Below are positions 7,993 to 15,104 of a DNA stretch of 64,000 bases, in pieces. Source of the DNA: Nocardioides cavernae (GTDB taxonomy: Bacteria > Actinomycetota > Actinomycetes > Propionibacteriales > Nocardioidaceae). The translations under genes were made by a program, and so were the position numbers. The notes below the pieces were generated by a model that was not told where the DNA came from, did not search any database, and saw only the letters and a list, made by a program, of their open reading frames with translations. The stretch covers positions 496,001 to 560,000 of the forward strand of contig NZ_JACCBW010000002.1 in the NCBI RefSeq assembly GCF_013410035.1, read 5' to 3'. Position 1 is the first letter of the stretch; every line of letters begins with the position of its first letter.

Positions 7993-8006
7993 TTGAACAT
8001 GTTCAA
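7993..8006. promoter_or_regulatory. Operator palindrome 2 (TetR type)
   Basis: TTGAACATGTTCAA, a perfect 14-bp palindrome sharing TTGAAC/GTTCAA with operator 1. The centres are 43 bp apart, about four helical turns, so both face the same side of the DNA. It lies 37 nt upstream of the deacetylase -10 box. Confidence 0.7.
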
Positions 8007-8042
8007 CTTCGTCCGCCGGTCGGACCGCGCGGCGGGCGGGAG

Positions 8043-8048
8043 TAACGT
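8043..8048 (+). promoter_or_regulatory. -10 box TAACGT of the AcuC-like gene, leaderless spacing
   Basis: TAACGT ends exactly 7 nt before ATG 8056; no ribosome site between. Confidence 0.5.
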
Positions 8049-8055
8049 CCGGCAC

Positions 8056-9237
8056 ATGGAGTGCGCCGGTCCGACGTCTGTCGTCTTCGACCAGACGCTC
8101 TGCGAGTACGACTTCGGCCCGACGCACCCGATGTCCCCGGTGCGCGTCGACCTGACGATGCGACTGGCCGACGAGCTCGGGGTGCTGGACGGCATCAAGA
8201 GGGTCGACGCCCCCGTAGCGACGGACGCGCAGATCCTCACCGTGCACGAGCAGGGGCTCGTCGACGCCGTCACCGAGGCCGGGGCGACCCCGGGCTACGA
8301 GAACTCCTCGCGGGGGCTCGGCACCGAGGACGACCCCGTGTTCGCCGACATGCACCGCGCGAGCGCGCACGTGGTCGGCGCGACCCTCGAGGCGTTCCGC
8401 CAGGTGTGGAGCGGCGAGTCGCTGCACTCGGTCAACATCGCGGGGGGCCTGCACCACGCCATGCCCGACCGCGCCAGCGGCTTCTGCATCTACAACGACG
8501 TCGCCGTGGGCATCCGCCAGCTCCTCGCGGACGGCGCCGAGCGGGTCGCCTACGTCGACATCGACGTGCACCACGGCGACGGGGTGGAGAAGGTCTTCTG
8601 GGACGACCCGCGCGTGCTGACCGTCTCCCTGCACGAGACGGGCCAGATGCTCTTCCCCGGCACGGGCTTCCCGACCGACACCGGCGGCCCGGGTGCCGAG
8701 GGCACCGCCGTCAACGTGGCGCTGCCGCCCGGTACGTCCGACGCCGGCTGGCTGCGCGCGTTCCACGCCGTCGTGCCGCCGGTGCTGCGCGAGTTCCGCC
8801 CGCAGGTGCTCGTCACCCAGCACGGCTGCGACTCCCACATGAACGACCCGCTCGCGCACATGATGCTCAGCATCGACGGCCAGCGGGCCGCCTACCTCGC
8901 CCTGCACGACCTCGCCCACGAGGTCGCCGACGGTCGCTGGGTCGTCACCGGCGGGGGTGGCTACTCGGTCGTCGACGTCGTCCCTCGCGCGTGGGCGCAC
9001 CTGCTCTCGATCGCTGCGGGCGCCCCGCTCGACCCGTCGCTGCCGACCCCGCCTGCCTGGCGGGCGTACGTCGAGGAGGTGCTCGGCGCCACCGCCCCGC
9101 ACCGGATGACCGACGGCCGCACCCCGGCGTACCGCGACTGGTCGGCGGGCTACGACCCGGAGGCCTGGCTGGACCGCGCGATCAACGCGACGCGGACCGA
9201 GGTGTTCCCCCTCCACGGCCTGGACCCATTGCCGTGA
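8056..9237 (+). CDS. acuC: AcuC-like class I/II histone-deacetylase-fold protein
   Basis: 393 residues. The arginase/deacetylase fold is evident: GPTHPMSPVR near residue 21, the His pair in GGLHHAMPDRASGFC (H133-H134), the zinc ligands in YVDIDVHHGDGVEKVF (D168, D170, H172) and HGCDSHMNDPLAHM, and the TGGGGYSV loop. Relatives remove acetyl groups from lysines, notably on acetyl-CoA synthetase, or act on acetylated small amines. ATG 8056 is chosen because a -10 box sits 7 nt upstream; an in-frame ATG at 7993 would run through the operator. Divergent from the TetR-linked operon with shared operators, so co-regulation is likely. Confidence 0.85.
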   Translation: MECAGPTSVVFDQTLCEYDFGPTHPMSPVRVDLTMRLADELGVLDGIKRVDAPVATDAQILTVHEQGLVDAVTEAGATPGYENSSRGLGTEDDPVFADMHRASAHVVGATLEAFRQVWSGESLHSVNIAGGLHHAMPDRASGFCIYNDVAVGIRQLLADGAERVAYVDIDVHHGDGVEKVFWDDPRVLTVSLHETGQMLFPGTGFPTDTGGPGAEGTAVNVALPPGTSDAGWLRAFHAVVPPVLREFRPQVLVTQHGCDSHMNDPLAHMMLSIDGQRAAYLALHDLAHEVADGRWVVTGGGGYSVVDVVPRAWAHLLSIAAGAPLDPSLPTPPAWRAYVEEVLGATAPHRMTDGRTPAYRDWSAGYDPEAWLDRAINATRTEVFPLHGLDPLP

Positions 9238-9315
9238 GGTAAAGAATCAACCCGACACGCCGCCAGTCCCACAAGTTTCTCTGTGATTCCTCTTCCCCAT
9301 GCGTCACACGAGCCC

Positions 9316-9321
9316 TAATCT
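9316..9321 (+). promoter_or_regulatory. -10 box TAATCT of the small HTH gene
   Basis: TAATCT predicts a start near 9328 and a 5' leader of about 68 nt. The leader contains the hairpin GCCGGC (9346-9351) / GCCGGC (9358-9363) and the AGAAGGA ribosome site at 9377-9383. Confidence 0.45.
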
Positions 9322-9395
9322 CTTCGAGAGCGGCACGCCTGTGACGCCGGCGGGGAAGCCGGCGCCGTCGCCGCGCAGAAGGATCGGTGCACACC

Positions 9396-9614
9396 ATGGC
9401 TGAGAACACCTCTGGAAACGTACATGGCGACATGTCCGAGGCGCAGTTCCTGACCATTGCCGAGGTCGCGTCCAAGATGCGCGTCTCGAAGATGACGGTC
9501 TACCGGCTCGTCCACGGCGGCGAGCTGCCCGCGGTCCGCGTCGGCCGTTCGTTCCGGGTCACCGAGGACGACGTCAACGAGTACCTGCGCAAGAGCTTCT
9601 ACAACGCCGGCTGA
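9396..9614 (+). CDS. Small MerR/excisionase-type HTH protein (BldC-like)
   Basis: 72 residues. A short Ser/Asn-rich N terminus, then the winged HTH FLTIAEVASKMRVSKMTVYR followed by LVHGGELPAVRVGRSFRV and a short C-terminal helix. This is the BldC-like DNA-binding module found across actinobacteria directly upstream of the 33-aa ribosomal gene. ATG 9396 has AGAAGGA 12 nt upstream; GTG 9387 is too close to that site. Its DNA target is unknown. Confidence 0.85.
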   Translation: MAENTSGNVHGDMSEAQFLTIAEVASKMRVSKMTVYRLVHGGELPAVRVGRSFRVTEDDVNEYLRKSFYNAG

Positions 9615-9654
9615 CCTCACGGGAGGCGATTCGGGGCTGCGCGCACCCTCCCAG

Positions 9655-9660
9655 TAGGGT
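9655..9660 (+). promoter_or_regulatory. -10 box TAGGGT of the 33-aa protein gene
   Basis: TAGGGT in the 93-nt gap predicts a leader of about 40 nt that contains the AAAGG ribosome site at 9695-9699. Confidence 0.4.
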
Positions 9661-9707
9661 GAGCGGGTCCGACCGACGAGCGTCGGTCGCAACGAAAGGT
9701 CTGATCC

Positions 9708-9809
9708 GTGGGTTCTGTCATCAAGAAGCGGCGCAAGCGCATGGCCAAGAAGAAGCACCGCAAGCTCCTCAAGAAGACGCGCGTGCAGCGCCGCAAGCTC
9801 GGCAAGTAA
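9708..9809 (+). CDS. 33-aa AURKAIP1/COX24-domain protein, small ribosomal subunit protein bS22
   Basis: GTG start, then [20 protein letters not shown] and a basic tail ending RRKLGK, 33 residues, more than half Lys/Arg. I recall an almost identical 33-residue protein seen in the mycobacterial 30S subunit and named bS22, and the same gene sits between the HTH and epimerase genes there. AAAGG at 9695-9699 is ideally placed 8 nt before GTG 9708. The gene is easily missed because of its size and GTG start. Confidence 0.9.
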   Translation: MGSVIKKRRKRMAKKKHRKLLKKTRVQRRKLGK

Positions 9810-9822
9810 CACCCCTCGACTC

Positions 9823-10797
9823 ATGGGACGGGTCGTGCTGGTCACCGGGATCTCCCGGGACATAGGACGACGCTTCGCGCGCGCCGCGGCCGCCGACCCG
9901 TCCGTCGAGCGAGTGATCGGGGTCGACGTCGTCCCTCCGCGGGGCGACATCGGTGACGTGTCCTTCGTCCGCGCCGACATCCGCAACCCCGTCATCGCGA
10001 AGGTCCTGGCCAAGGAGGACGTCGACACCGTCGTCCACATGAGCGTGATCGCCACGCCCGGCTCGGCCGGCGGTCGCGGGACGATGAAGGAGCTCAACGT
10101 CATCGGCTCCATGCAGCTCCTCGCTGCGTGCCAGAAGTCGACGACCGTCGAGCGGCTGGTCGTGAAGTCGACCACCACCGTCTACGGCTCGAGCCCGCGC
10201 GACCCCGCGATGTTCACCGAGGACATGGGGCCCAAACGCCTGCCCTCCTCGGGCTACGCCAAGGACGTCTACGAGATCGAGGGCTACGTCCGCGGCTTCG
10301 CGCGCCGCCGCCCCGACGTCTCCGTGACGATGGTCCGCGCGGCCAACGTCATCGGCCCTCACGTCTCGAGCCCCCTCACCAACTACTTCCGGCTGCCCGT
10401 GGTGCCCCGGGTGCTCGGCTTCGACCCGCGCCTGCAGTTCCTGCACGAGGACGACCTCATGGGCGTGCTGCGGCACGCGGCGACCCGCGACGTCCACGGG
10501 ACCTTCAACGTGGCCGGCGACGGGATCATGACGCTCAGCCAGGCCGTACGCCGTCTCGGCCGGCCGTCGGTGGCGCTCCCCGGCTTCGCCGTCGGTCGCC
10601 TCGGCGCCACGATGCGCCAGGCCCGCATCTCCGACTTCTCCCCCGAGCAGCTGGGGTTCCTGACCTACGGTCGAGGGGTGGACACCACCCGGATGCGCAC
10701 CGTCCTCGGCTTCGAACCGCGGTTCACCACGGCGGAGGCCTTCGCGGACTTCTGCCGCGAGCTCGCGCCCGCCCCGGAAGGAGCCGCTCGTGCCTGA
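9823..10797 (+). CDS. NAD-dependent epimerase/dehydratase (extended SDR)
   Basis: 324 residues. N-terminal VLVTGISRDIGRRFA is a Gly-rich dinucleotide motif (TGxxxxIG, slightly divergent from TGxxGxxG). The active-site KSTTTVYGSS and SGYAKDVYEIE give the Ser/Tyr/Lys triad with YxxxK as YAKDVYE. VRAANVIGP is the typical substrate-loop region. Likely acts on a nucleotide sugar or similar envelope precursor; its constant neighbour is a phospholipid-type acyltransferase. Starts 13 nt after the bS22 stop and overlaps the next gene by 8 nt. Confidence 0.82.
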   Translation: MGRVVLVTGISRDIGRRFARAAAADPSVERVIGVDVVPPRGDIGDVSFVRADIRNPVIAKVLAKEDVDTVVHMSVIATPGSAGGRGTMKELNVIGSMQLLAACQKSTTVERLVVKSTTTVYGSSPRDPAMFTEDMGPKRLPSSGYAKDVYEIEGYVRGFARRRPDVSVTMVRAANVIGPHVSSPLTNYFRLPVVPRVLGFDPRLQFLHEDDLMGVLRHAATRDVHGTFNVAGDGIMTLSQAVRRLGRPSVALPGFAVGRLGATMRQARISDFSPEQLGFLTYGRGVDTTRMRTVLGFEPRFTTAEAFADFCRELAPAPEGAARA

Positions 10798-11899
10798 GGA
10801 AGCCCGGCGCAGCTCCGGCGAGGACGCCGTCGTGATCCCGATCGGGACCGGGGGTCGCCCCGGCCGCGGCACCGGCAGCGCGCGTCCCTCCGCGGCCGCG
10901 CGCAACCTGGCCTGCGCGAAGAAGGCCGCCCCGAGGACGAGACCGGCCGCGCCTCGCGTCGAGCGGACCACGGAGCGGACCGCCGAGCGGACCCCCGACC
11001 CGGACGGCATCCCGGTCGGCGAGTGGCTCGCCGCCCTCCAGGGTGCGGCACACGAGGTGTTCGGTCCCGACTGGGAGCGCCGGCTCGCCGAGCTGTTGGC
11101 GTTCGTGCGTCGCCGCCTCGAGGGCCACTACGAGGTCGACGACTACGGCTTCGACCGCGAGCTCACCGAGCGGTTCTTCATGGCTGCACTGCGTCCGATC
11201 GCGCAGAAGTGGTTCCGCCTCGAGGTCCGCGGGCTGGAGAACATCCCGGCCGACGGCGGCGCCCTCGTCGTGTCCAACCACTCCGGCACCGTGCCGCTCG
11301 ACGGCCTGATGACGATGCTGACCGTGCACGACCACACCGGTCGCTTCCTGCGACCGCTCGGCGCCGACCTGGTGTTCCGCATGCCCGTGGTCAGCTCCCT
11401 CGCCCGCAAGAGCGGCGCCACCCTCGCCTGCGTCGAGGACGCCGAGCGGATGCTGTCCGGCGGCGACCTGGTCGGCGTGTGGCCTGAAGGCTTCAAGGGC
11501 ATCGGCAAGCCGTTCAGCGAGCGCTACAAGCTGCAGCGCTTCGGCCGCGGCGGGTTCGTCTCCGCGGCGTTGCGCACCGGCGTCCCGATCATCCCGCTCT
11601 CCGTGGTGGGGGCCGAGGAGATCTACCCGCTCGTGGGCAACGTGCCGTCGCTGGCGCGGCTGCTGGGCGTCCCCTACATCCCCATCACGCCGTTCTTCCC
11701 CTGGCTGGGACCGCTCGGCATGGTGCCGCTCCCGTCGAAGTGGATCCTCGAGTTCGGCGAGCCGATCCGCACCGACGCCTACGACGCCGCCGAGGCCGAG
11801 GACCCCATGCTCGTCTTCAACGTCACCGACCAGGTGCGCGAGACGATCCAGCACACGCTCTTCGACCTGCTCCGCGAGCGCGACGGGGTCTTCAGCTAG
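10790..11899 (+). CDS. Lysophospholipid acyltransferase (PlsC-like)
   Basis: 369 residues. A disordered Arg/Pro-rich N terminus of about 75 residues precedes the acyltransferase domain: NHSGTVPLD is the HX4D catalytic motif, LAFRMPVV-type spacing leads to VGVWPEGFKGIGKPFSERYK, which carries the glycerol-phosphate-binding E and G, and a VPIIPLSVVGAEE motif follows. It probably acylates a glycerophospholipid at the inner membrane. GTG 10790 overlaps the epimerase end. The pair is conserved in Mycobacterium. Convergent with the DUF5667 gene, 9 nt apart. Confidence 0.85.
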   Translation: MPEEARRSSGEDAVVIPIGTGGRPGRGTGSARPSAAARNLACAKKAAPRTRPAAPRVERTTERTAERTPDPDGIPVGEWLAALQGAAHEVFGPDWERRLAELLAFVRRRLEGHYEVDDYGFDRELTERFFMAALRPIAQKWFRLEVRGLENIPADGGALVVSNHSGTVPLDGLMTMLTVHDHTGRFLRPLGADLVFRMPVVSSLARKSGATLACVEDAERMLSGGDLVGVWPEGFKGIGKPFSERYKLQRFGRGGFVSAALRTGVPIIPLSVVGAEEIYPLVGNVPSLARLLGVPYIPITPFFPWLGPLGMVPLPSKWILEFGEPIRTDAYDAAEAEDPMLVFNVTDQVRETIQHTLFDLLRERDGVFS

Positions 11900-11908
11900 A
11901 CGGTCGCG

Positions 11909-13219
11909 TCAGCGGCCGGTGCCCGGCAGCAGGCCGCCGGTCGCGTTGCCGAGCAGCCCACCCGTGGCGCCGTCGAGGGTGCCGGTCACCTCGCCGATGA
12001 GGCCGCCGGTGGCGTTGTCGACGCCGGACGTGAGCCCGCCGAGGGCTCCGCCCGTGACGCCGTTGAGCTGGCTCGCGAGGTCACTGGTGGTGTTGGTGAC
12101 GGTGGTGACGGTGTCGTCGAGCCCCTTGGTGATGTCCTGCGTCACGTCCTGGGTGACGTCCTTGACCGGCGAGGTGGGGCTCGGCTTCACGGGCTGGGTC
12201 GGGGTCGGCGTCGGGCTCGGGGCCTGGTTCTGCGTCGGCGCGAGCGAGCTCGGGGTGGGCAGGCCCGGCGTCGGGTTCTTGGTGGGCAGGACCTGCTCGG
12301 GGGCCAGCGCCTGGGGCACGGTGATGCCGGTGAGGTCCTGACCGGAGATCGGGGCGCCCTCGAGCTGGACCCCGTCGACGTCGAGGCCGCTCATCAGGTC
12401 CTGGGGCGCGCTCGTCAGGAGGAAGTCCGGCACGACCGTGATCCCCCCCGCGCAGGACACGCAGACGCTGCTCACCTCCTGGTCGAGGTCGCTCAACGTG
12501 AGGCCGGCGGCGACGAGCTGCTCACGCGCGCTCTCGGGCACCTGGCCCTGCAGCTCGTCGAGGCGCTCCATGCTCCGGGCGGTGAAGTCGCGCGCCGCCT
12601 GGGCCTCGCGGTCGGAGCCACCCGACTCGTAGGAGTCGATGAGGCTGCGCACCCCGTCGGTGGACTGCTGCGTGAAGGAGTCGAGCGTGTCGGGGATCAG
12701 CTCCTCGCGTCCGGCCACCTCGCCGGCGGCGAGCTCCTCGAGCTCGGTGAGGCGGGTGTCGGCCTGCGCGAGGAGCGTACGGCCGCGGGCGGCGTCGTCG
12801 GGGGCGAGGCGGACCTCGGCCGACTCGATGCCGCGCTTGACGCCGTAGAGGGACTCGCCGGGAAGGGCGGTCTGGGAGGCCACGGCCATCGTGGCGGCCG
12901 TGCCGACGAGGGCCGCGCCACCGAGGAGCGCGCCGAGGCGTCGGTTGCGCGAGCGGGAGGTGGCCGGGAGTGCGAGGCGCTGCGGCGCGGCGGGTTGGCT
13001 GACCAGGACGGTGTCGGCCTCGGCCATCAGGCGCTCGCGCAGCGACGAGGTGAACTCCGCCCGCGGGGCGACGTCGGGCAGGGCGCGGAGGTCGGAGACG
13101 ACCTCGAGCAGCGCGGCGAACTGCGCCGCGTCACGCTCGGTGAGGGGTGCGTCGGGGCCTCGGGAGAGGAGCGCCTCGAACTCGTCGGCACGGCGGCGTG
13201 CCGAGAAGGGGGGTGTCAT
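11909..13219 (-). CDS. DUF5667-domain membrane protein, RsbN-like anti-sigma factor
   Basis: 436 residues. The N-terminal cytoplasmic part (about residues 1-95) is followed by one membrane span (LGALLGGAALVGTAATMAVA), the DUF5667 block (LPGESLYGVKRGIESAEVRL, with helical ALxQADxRLxELE), and a long Pro/Thr and Gly/Asn-rich tail with DVTQDVTQDI and GGLxG repeats. By order and topology it corresponds to Streptomyces RsbN, the membrane anti-sigma factor of BldN, encoded just downstream of the sigma gene. The tail is longer than I would expect for RsbN, and may span the wall. A sigma-type promoter with AAC/CGTT elements lies upstream. Confidence 0.72.
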   Translation of the reverse strand: MTPPFSARRRADEFEALLSRGPDAPLTERDAAQFAALLEVVSDLRALPDVAPRAEFTSSLRERLMAEADTVLVSQPAAPQRLALPATSRSRNRRLGALLGGAALVGTAATMAVASQTALPGESLYGVKRGIESAEVRLAPDDAARGRTLLAQADTRLTELEELAAGEVAGREELIPDTLDSFTQQSTDGVRSLIDSYESGGSDREAQAARDFTARSMERLDELQGQVPESAREQLVAAGLTLSDLDQEVSSVCVSCAGGITVVPDFLLTSAPQDLMSGLDVDGVQLEGAPISGQDLTGITVPQALAPEQVLPTKNPTPGLPTPSSLAPTQNQAPSPTPTPTQPVKPSPTSPVKDVTQDVTQDITKGLDDTVTTVTNTTSDLASQLNGVTGGALGGLTSGVDNATGGLIGEVTGTLDGATGGLLGNATGGLLPGTGR

Positions 13220-13262
13220 CGCGCTGGTCCTGTCTCACTGCTGGTGGATCCTCCCACGCAGA

Positions 13263-13291
13263 TGAACGAAGAAGACCGGGCAGGAGTTACG
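13263..13291 (-). promoter_or_regulatory. ECF/BldN-type promoter upstream of the RsbN-like gene
   Basis: On the minus strand CGTAAC (13291-13286) is followed after 17 nt by CGTTCA (13268-13263). AAC at -35 and CGTT at -10 are what I recall for BldN-family promoters. The predicted start is about 37 nt before ATG 13219. Confidence 0.5.
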
Positions 13292-13313
13292 GCTGCGCGC
13301 AGATCGGACGTCA

Positions 13314-14087
13314 TCAGTCCCTCAACCCCTCCGGCAGCAGCTTGGCCAGGTTGCGCACGCCCCGCAGCTGGAGCTGCTTGACCGCTCCGTCGGAACGGTT
13401 GAGGGCCAGCGCCGTCTCCGCGATGGAGAGCCCCTGCAGGAACCGCATGATCAGGCACTCGCGCTGCTCGGTCGGCAGCTCGGTGAGCGCCTTGAGGAGC
13501 GCCTCGTTGGTGAGCCCGGCGATGACCGCGCCCTCCGGACCCTCGGTGGCGTCGTCGTGCGGCGTCATGTCCTCGGTGGTCATCTCGAGGCGGGTGCGGC
13601 CGGCCTTGAAGTGGTCGGTGGTGAGGTTGCGCGCGATGGTCATCAGCCAGGCGCCGAAGTCCTTGCCCTGCCACCGGAAGCTGTTCATGCTCCGCAGCGC
13701 CCGGAAGAACGTCTCCGAGGTCAGGTCCTCGGCGAGCGTCTGGGAACGGGTGCGGTAGTAGAGGAATCGGTAGACCGAGGCCTGGTAGTGGTCGTAGAGG
13801 AGCCCGAAGGCCTCCTTGTCGCCCGACCGGGCGAGCTCGACGAGCGCGATCAGCCGCTCGCGCTCGGCCTCGTCGACCTCCGAGGACGCCGCCTGCCCCT
13901 CGTCGCCCACCGGGCCCGAGCCGTGGGACCCGCCGGGGACGGCCGAGTCGGGGGTCGCGGTCCCGGCCATGAGCACGTGGCCGGCTGCGAGCGGCACGGG
14001 CCGGACGGACAGGACCGCGAGGACGGCACGCCGCAGCGCGTCCATGCCTTCGTCGAAGGCACTCCCCAGGTCGTCCGTTGACCGCAT
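13314..14087 (-). CDS. BldN-like ECF RNA polymerase sigma factor with N-terminal extension
   Basis: 257 residues. Region 2 starts near residue 92 (EAFGLLYDHYQASVYRFLYY, LAEDLTSETFFRALRSM, GKDFGAWLMTIARNLTTDHF). Region 4 is LTELPTEQRECLIMRFLQGL with SIAETALALNRSDGAVKQLQ. The roughly 90-residue N-terminal extension is unusual for ECF factors; Streptomyces BldN also carries a long N-terminal extension that is cut off. Position next to an RsbN-like gene and a bldC-like gene supports orthology. ATG 14087 is preceded by GGGAGGG. A HrdB-type promoter drives it. Confidence 0.82.
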   Translation of the reverse strand: MRSTDDLGSAFDEGMDALRRAVLAVLSVRPVPLAAGHVLMAGTATPDSAVPGGSHGSGPVGDEGQAASSEVDEAERERLIALVELARSGDKEAFGLLYDHYQASVYRFLYYRTRSQTLAEDLTSETFFRALRSMNSFRWQGKDFGAWLMTIARNLTTDHFKAGRTRLEMTTEDMTPHDDATEGPEGAVIAGLTNEALLKALTELPTEQRECLIMRFLQGLSIAETALALNRSDGAVKQLQLRGVRNLAKLLPEGLRD

Positions 14088-14118
14088 CGGTTTCCCTCCC
14101 CGTGTGCAGCGATCATCC

Positions 14119-14147
14119 ACGATAGGGGCCCGTGCGCGCCTTGTGAA
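14119..14147 (-). promoter_or_regulatory. Housekeeping promoter of the BldN-like sigma gene
   Basis: TTCACA (14147-14142), 17-nt spacer, TATCGT (14124-14119) on the minus strand: 5/6 match to TTGACA and a TANNNT -10. Predicted leader of about 25 nt with a GGGAGGG ribosome site. Confidence 0.6.
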
Positions 14148-14173
14148 CCCGGGAGTAACTTCCCGAGACGGCC

Positions 14174-15061
14174 TCAGGCGCCGCGGCCGCGCCCGCGCAG
14201 GCTCACCCCGGCGGCGACGGCACCCGTGACGGCCCCGGCGACGGCGGCTCCGACGACCCCGGCGCGCGCGGCCTTGCGCCCGGTGCGGTAGTCGCGGACC
14301 CGCCAGCCGTGCGCGCGGGCGTACGCACGCAGCCGGGCGTCCGGGTTGATCGCGCACGGGTCGCCGACGAGCGAGAGCATGGGGAGGTCGTTGCTCGAGT
14401 CGGAGTACGCCGAGCAGCGGGCGAGGTCGAGCTCCTCACGGGCGGCGAGGGCCTTGACCGCCTCGGCCTTGGCCGGGCCGTGCAGCAGGTCCCCGACGAG
14501 CCGTCCGGTGTAGACGCCGTCGACGTGCTCGGCGACCGTGCCCATCGCGCCGGTGAGGCCGAGCCGGCGAGCGATCACGCTCGCGATCTCGACGGGCGCC
14601 GCCGTGACCAGCCAGACCCGCTGCCCCTCGTCGAGGTGGAGCTGGGCGAGCGCGCGGGTGCCGGGCCAGATCCGGTGGGCCATGGCCTCGTCGAAGATCT
14701 CCTCGGTGAGCTCCTCGAGCTCGGTCGTGGTGTGCCCCGCGATGAACGACAGCGCCGAGTTGCGGGCGTCGGCGACGTGCTCGGGGTCCTCGACGCCGAC
14801 GACGCGGAAGTAGGCCTGCTTCCAGGCGGCCGACGCGATCTCGCGGGTGGTGAAGAACTCGCGGCGGTGCAGCCCGCGCGCGAGGTGGAAGATGCTCGCG
14901 CCCTGCATGATCGTGTTGTCGACGTCGAAGAAGGCCGCGGCACCCGGGTCGCTGGGGGTCCGCAGCTCGTGCTCGACCTCGGCCGACGCGGCCGCAGCCT
15001 CTCCCGCGAGGGTTGAGCGCTGCTGCAGGTTCAGGCGGCGTGGACGCTCGGGCGGGGTCAC
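14174..15061 (-). CDS. HAD-IB family hydrolase (SerB1-like)
   Basis: 295 residues. Motif I FFDVDNTIMQG (D46, D48), motif II VWLVTAAP, the Lys of motif III in GPAKAEAVK, and motif IV YSDSSNDLPML define a HAD-IB phosphatase related to phosphoserine phosphatases. A C-terminal Ala/Gly/Val-rich stretch (ARAGVVGAAVAGAVTGAVAAG) looks like a membrane-associated helix followed by a basic end. GTG 15061 fits TACCCT 6 nt upstream. Mycobacterial SerB1 sits in the same relative place. The substrate is uncertain; relatives include lysophosphatidate and serine phosphate enzymes. Confidence 0.82.
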   Translation of the reverse strand: MTPPERPRRLNLQQRSTLAGEAAAASAEVEHELRTPSDPGAAAFFDVDNTIMQGASIFHLARGLHRREFFTTREIASAAWKQAYFRVVGVEDPEHVADARNSALSFIAGHTTTELEELTEEIFDEAMAHRIWPGTRALAQLHLDEGQRVWLVTAAPVEIASVIARRLGLTGAMGTVAEHVDGVYTGRLVGDLLHGPAKAEAVKALAAREELDLARCSAYSDSSNDLPMLSLVGDPCAINPDARLRAYARAHGWRVRDYRTGRKAARAGVVGAAVAGAVTGAVAAGVSLRGRGRGA

Positions 15062-15067
15062 CGCCAC

Positions 15068-15073
15068 AGGGTA
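15068..15073 (-). promoter_or_regulatory. -10 box TACCCT of the HAD-IB gene, leaderless spacing
   Basis: TACCCT on the minus strand ends 6 nt before GTG 15061; an in-frame GTG at 15067 directly follows the box. Confidence 0.45.
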
Positions 15074-15104
15074 GCGGCGGGCGGGCTGTGGAAGGATCGC
15101 CCGC

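Noticed and set aside
7993-8055. Upstream ATG 7993 as start of the AcuC-like gene
   Set aside because: It would translate the operator palindrome and the -10 box; the family N terminus begins at 8056.
14142-14158. Third Rex operator near TTGTGAACCC upstream of the BldN-like gene
   Set aside because: Only one half-site (TTGTGAA) is present; the other side does not match TTCACAA. On the minus strand this is the -35 box.
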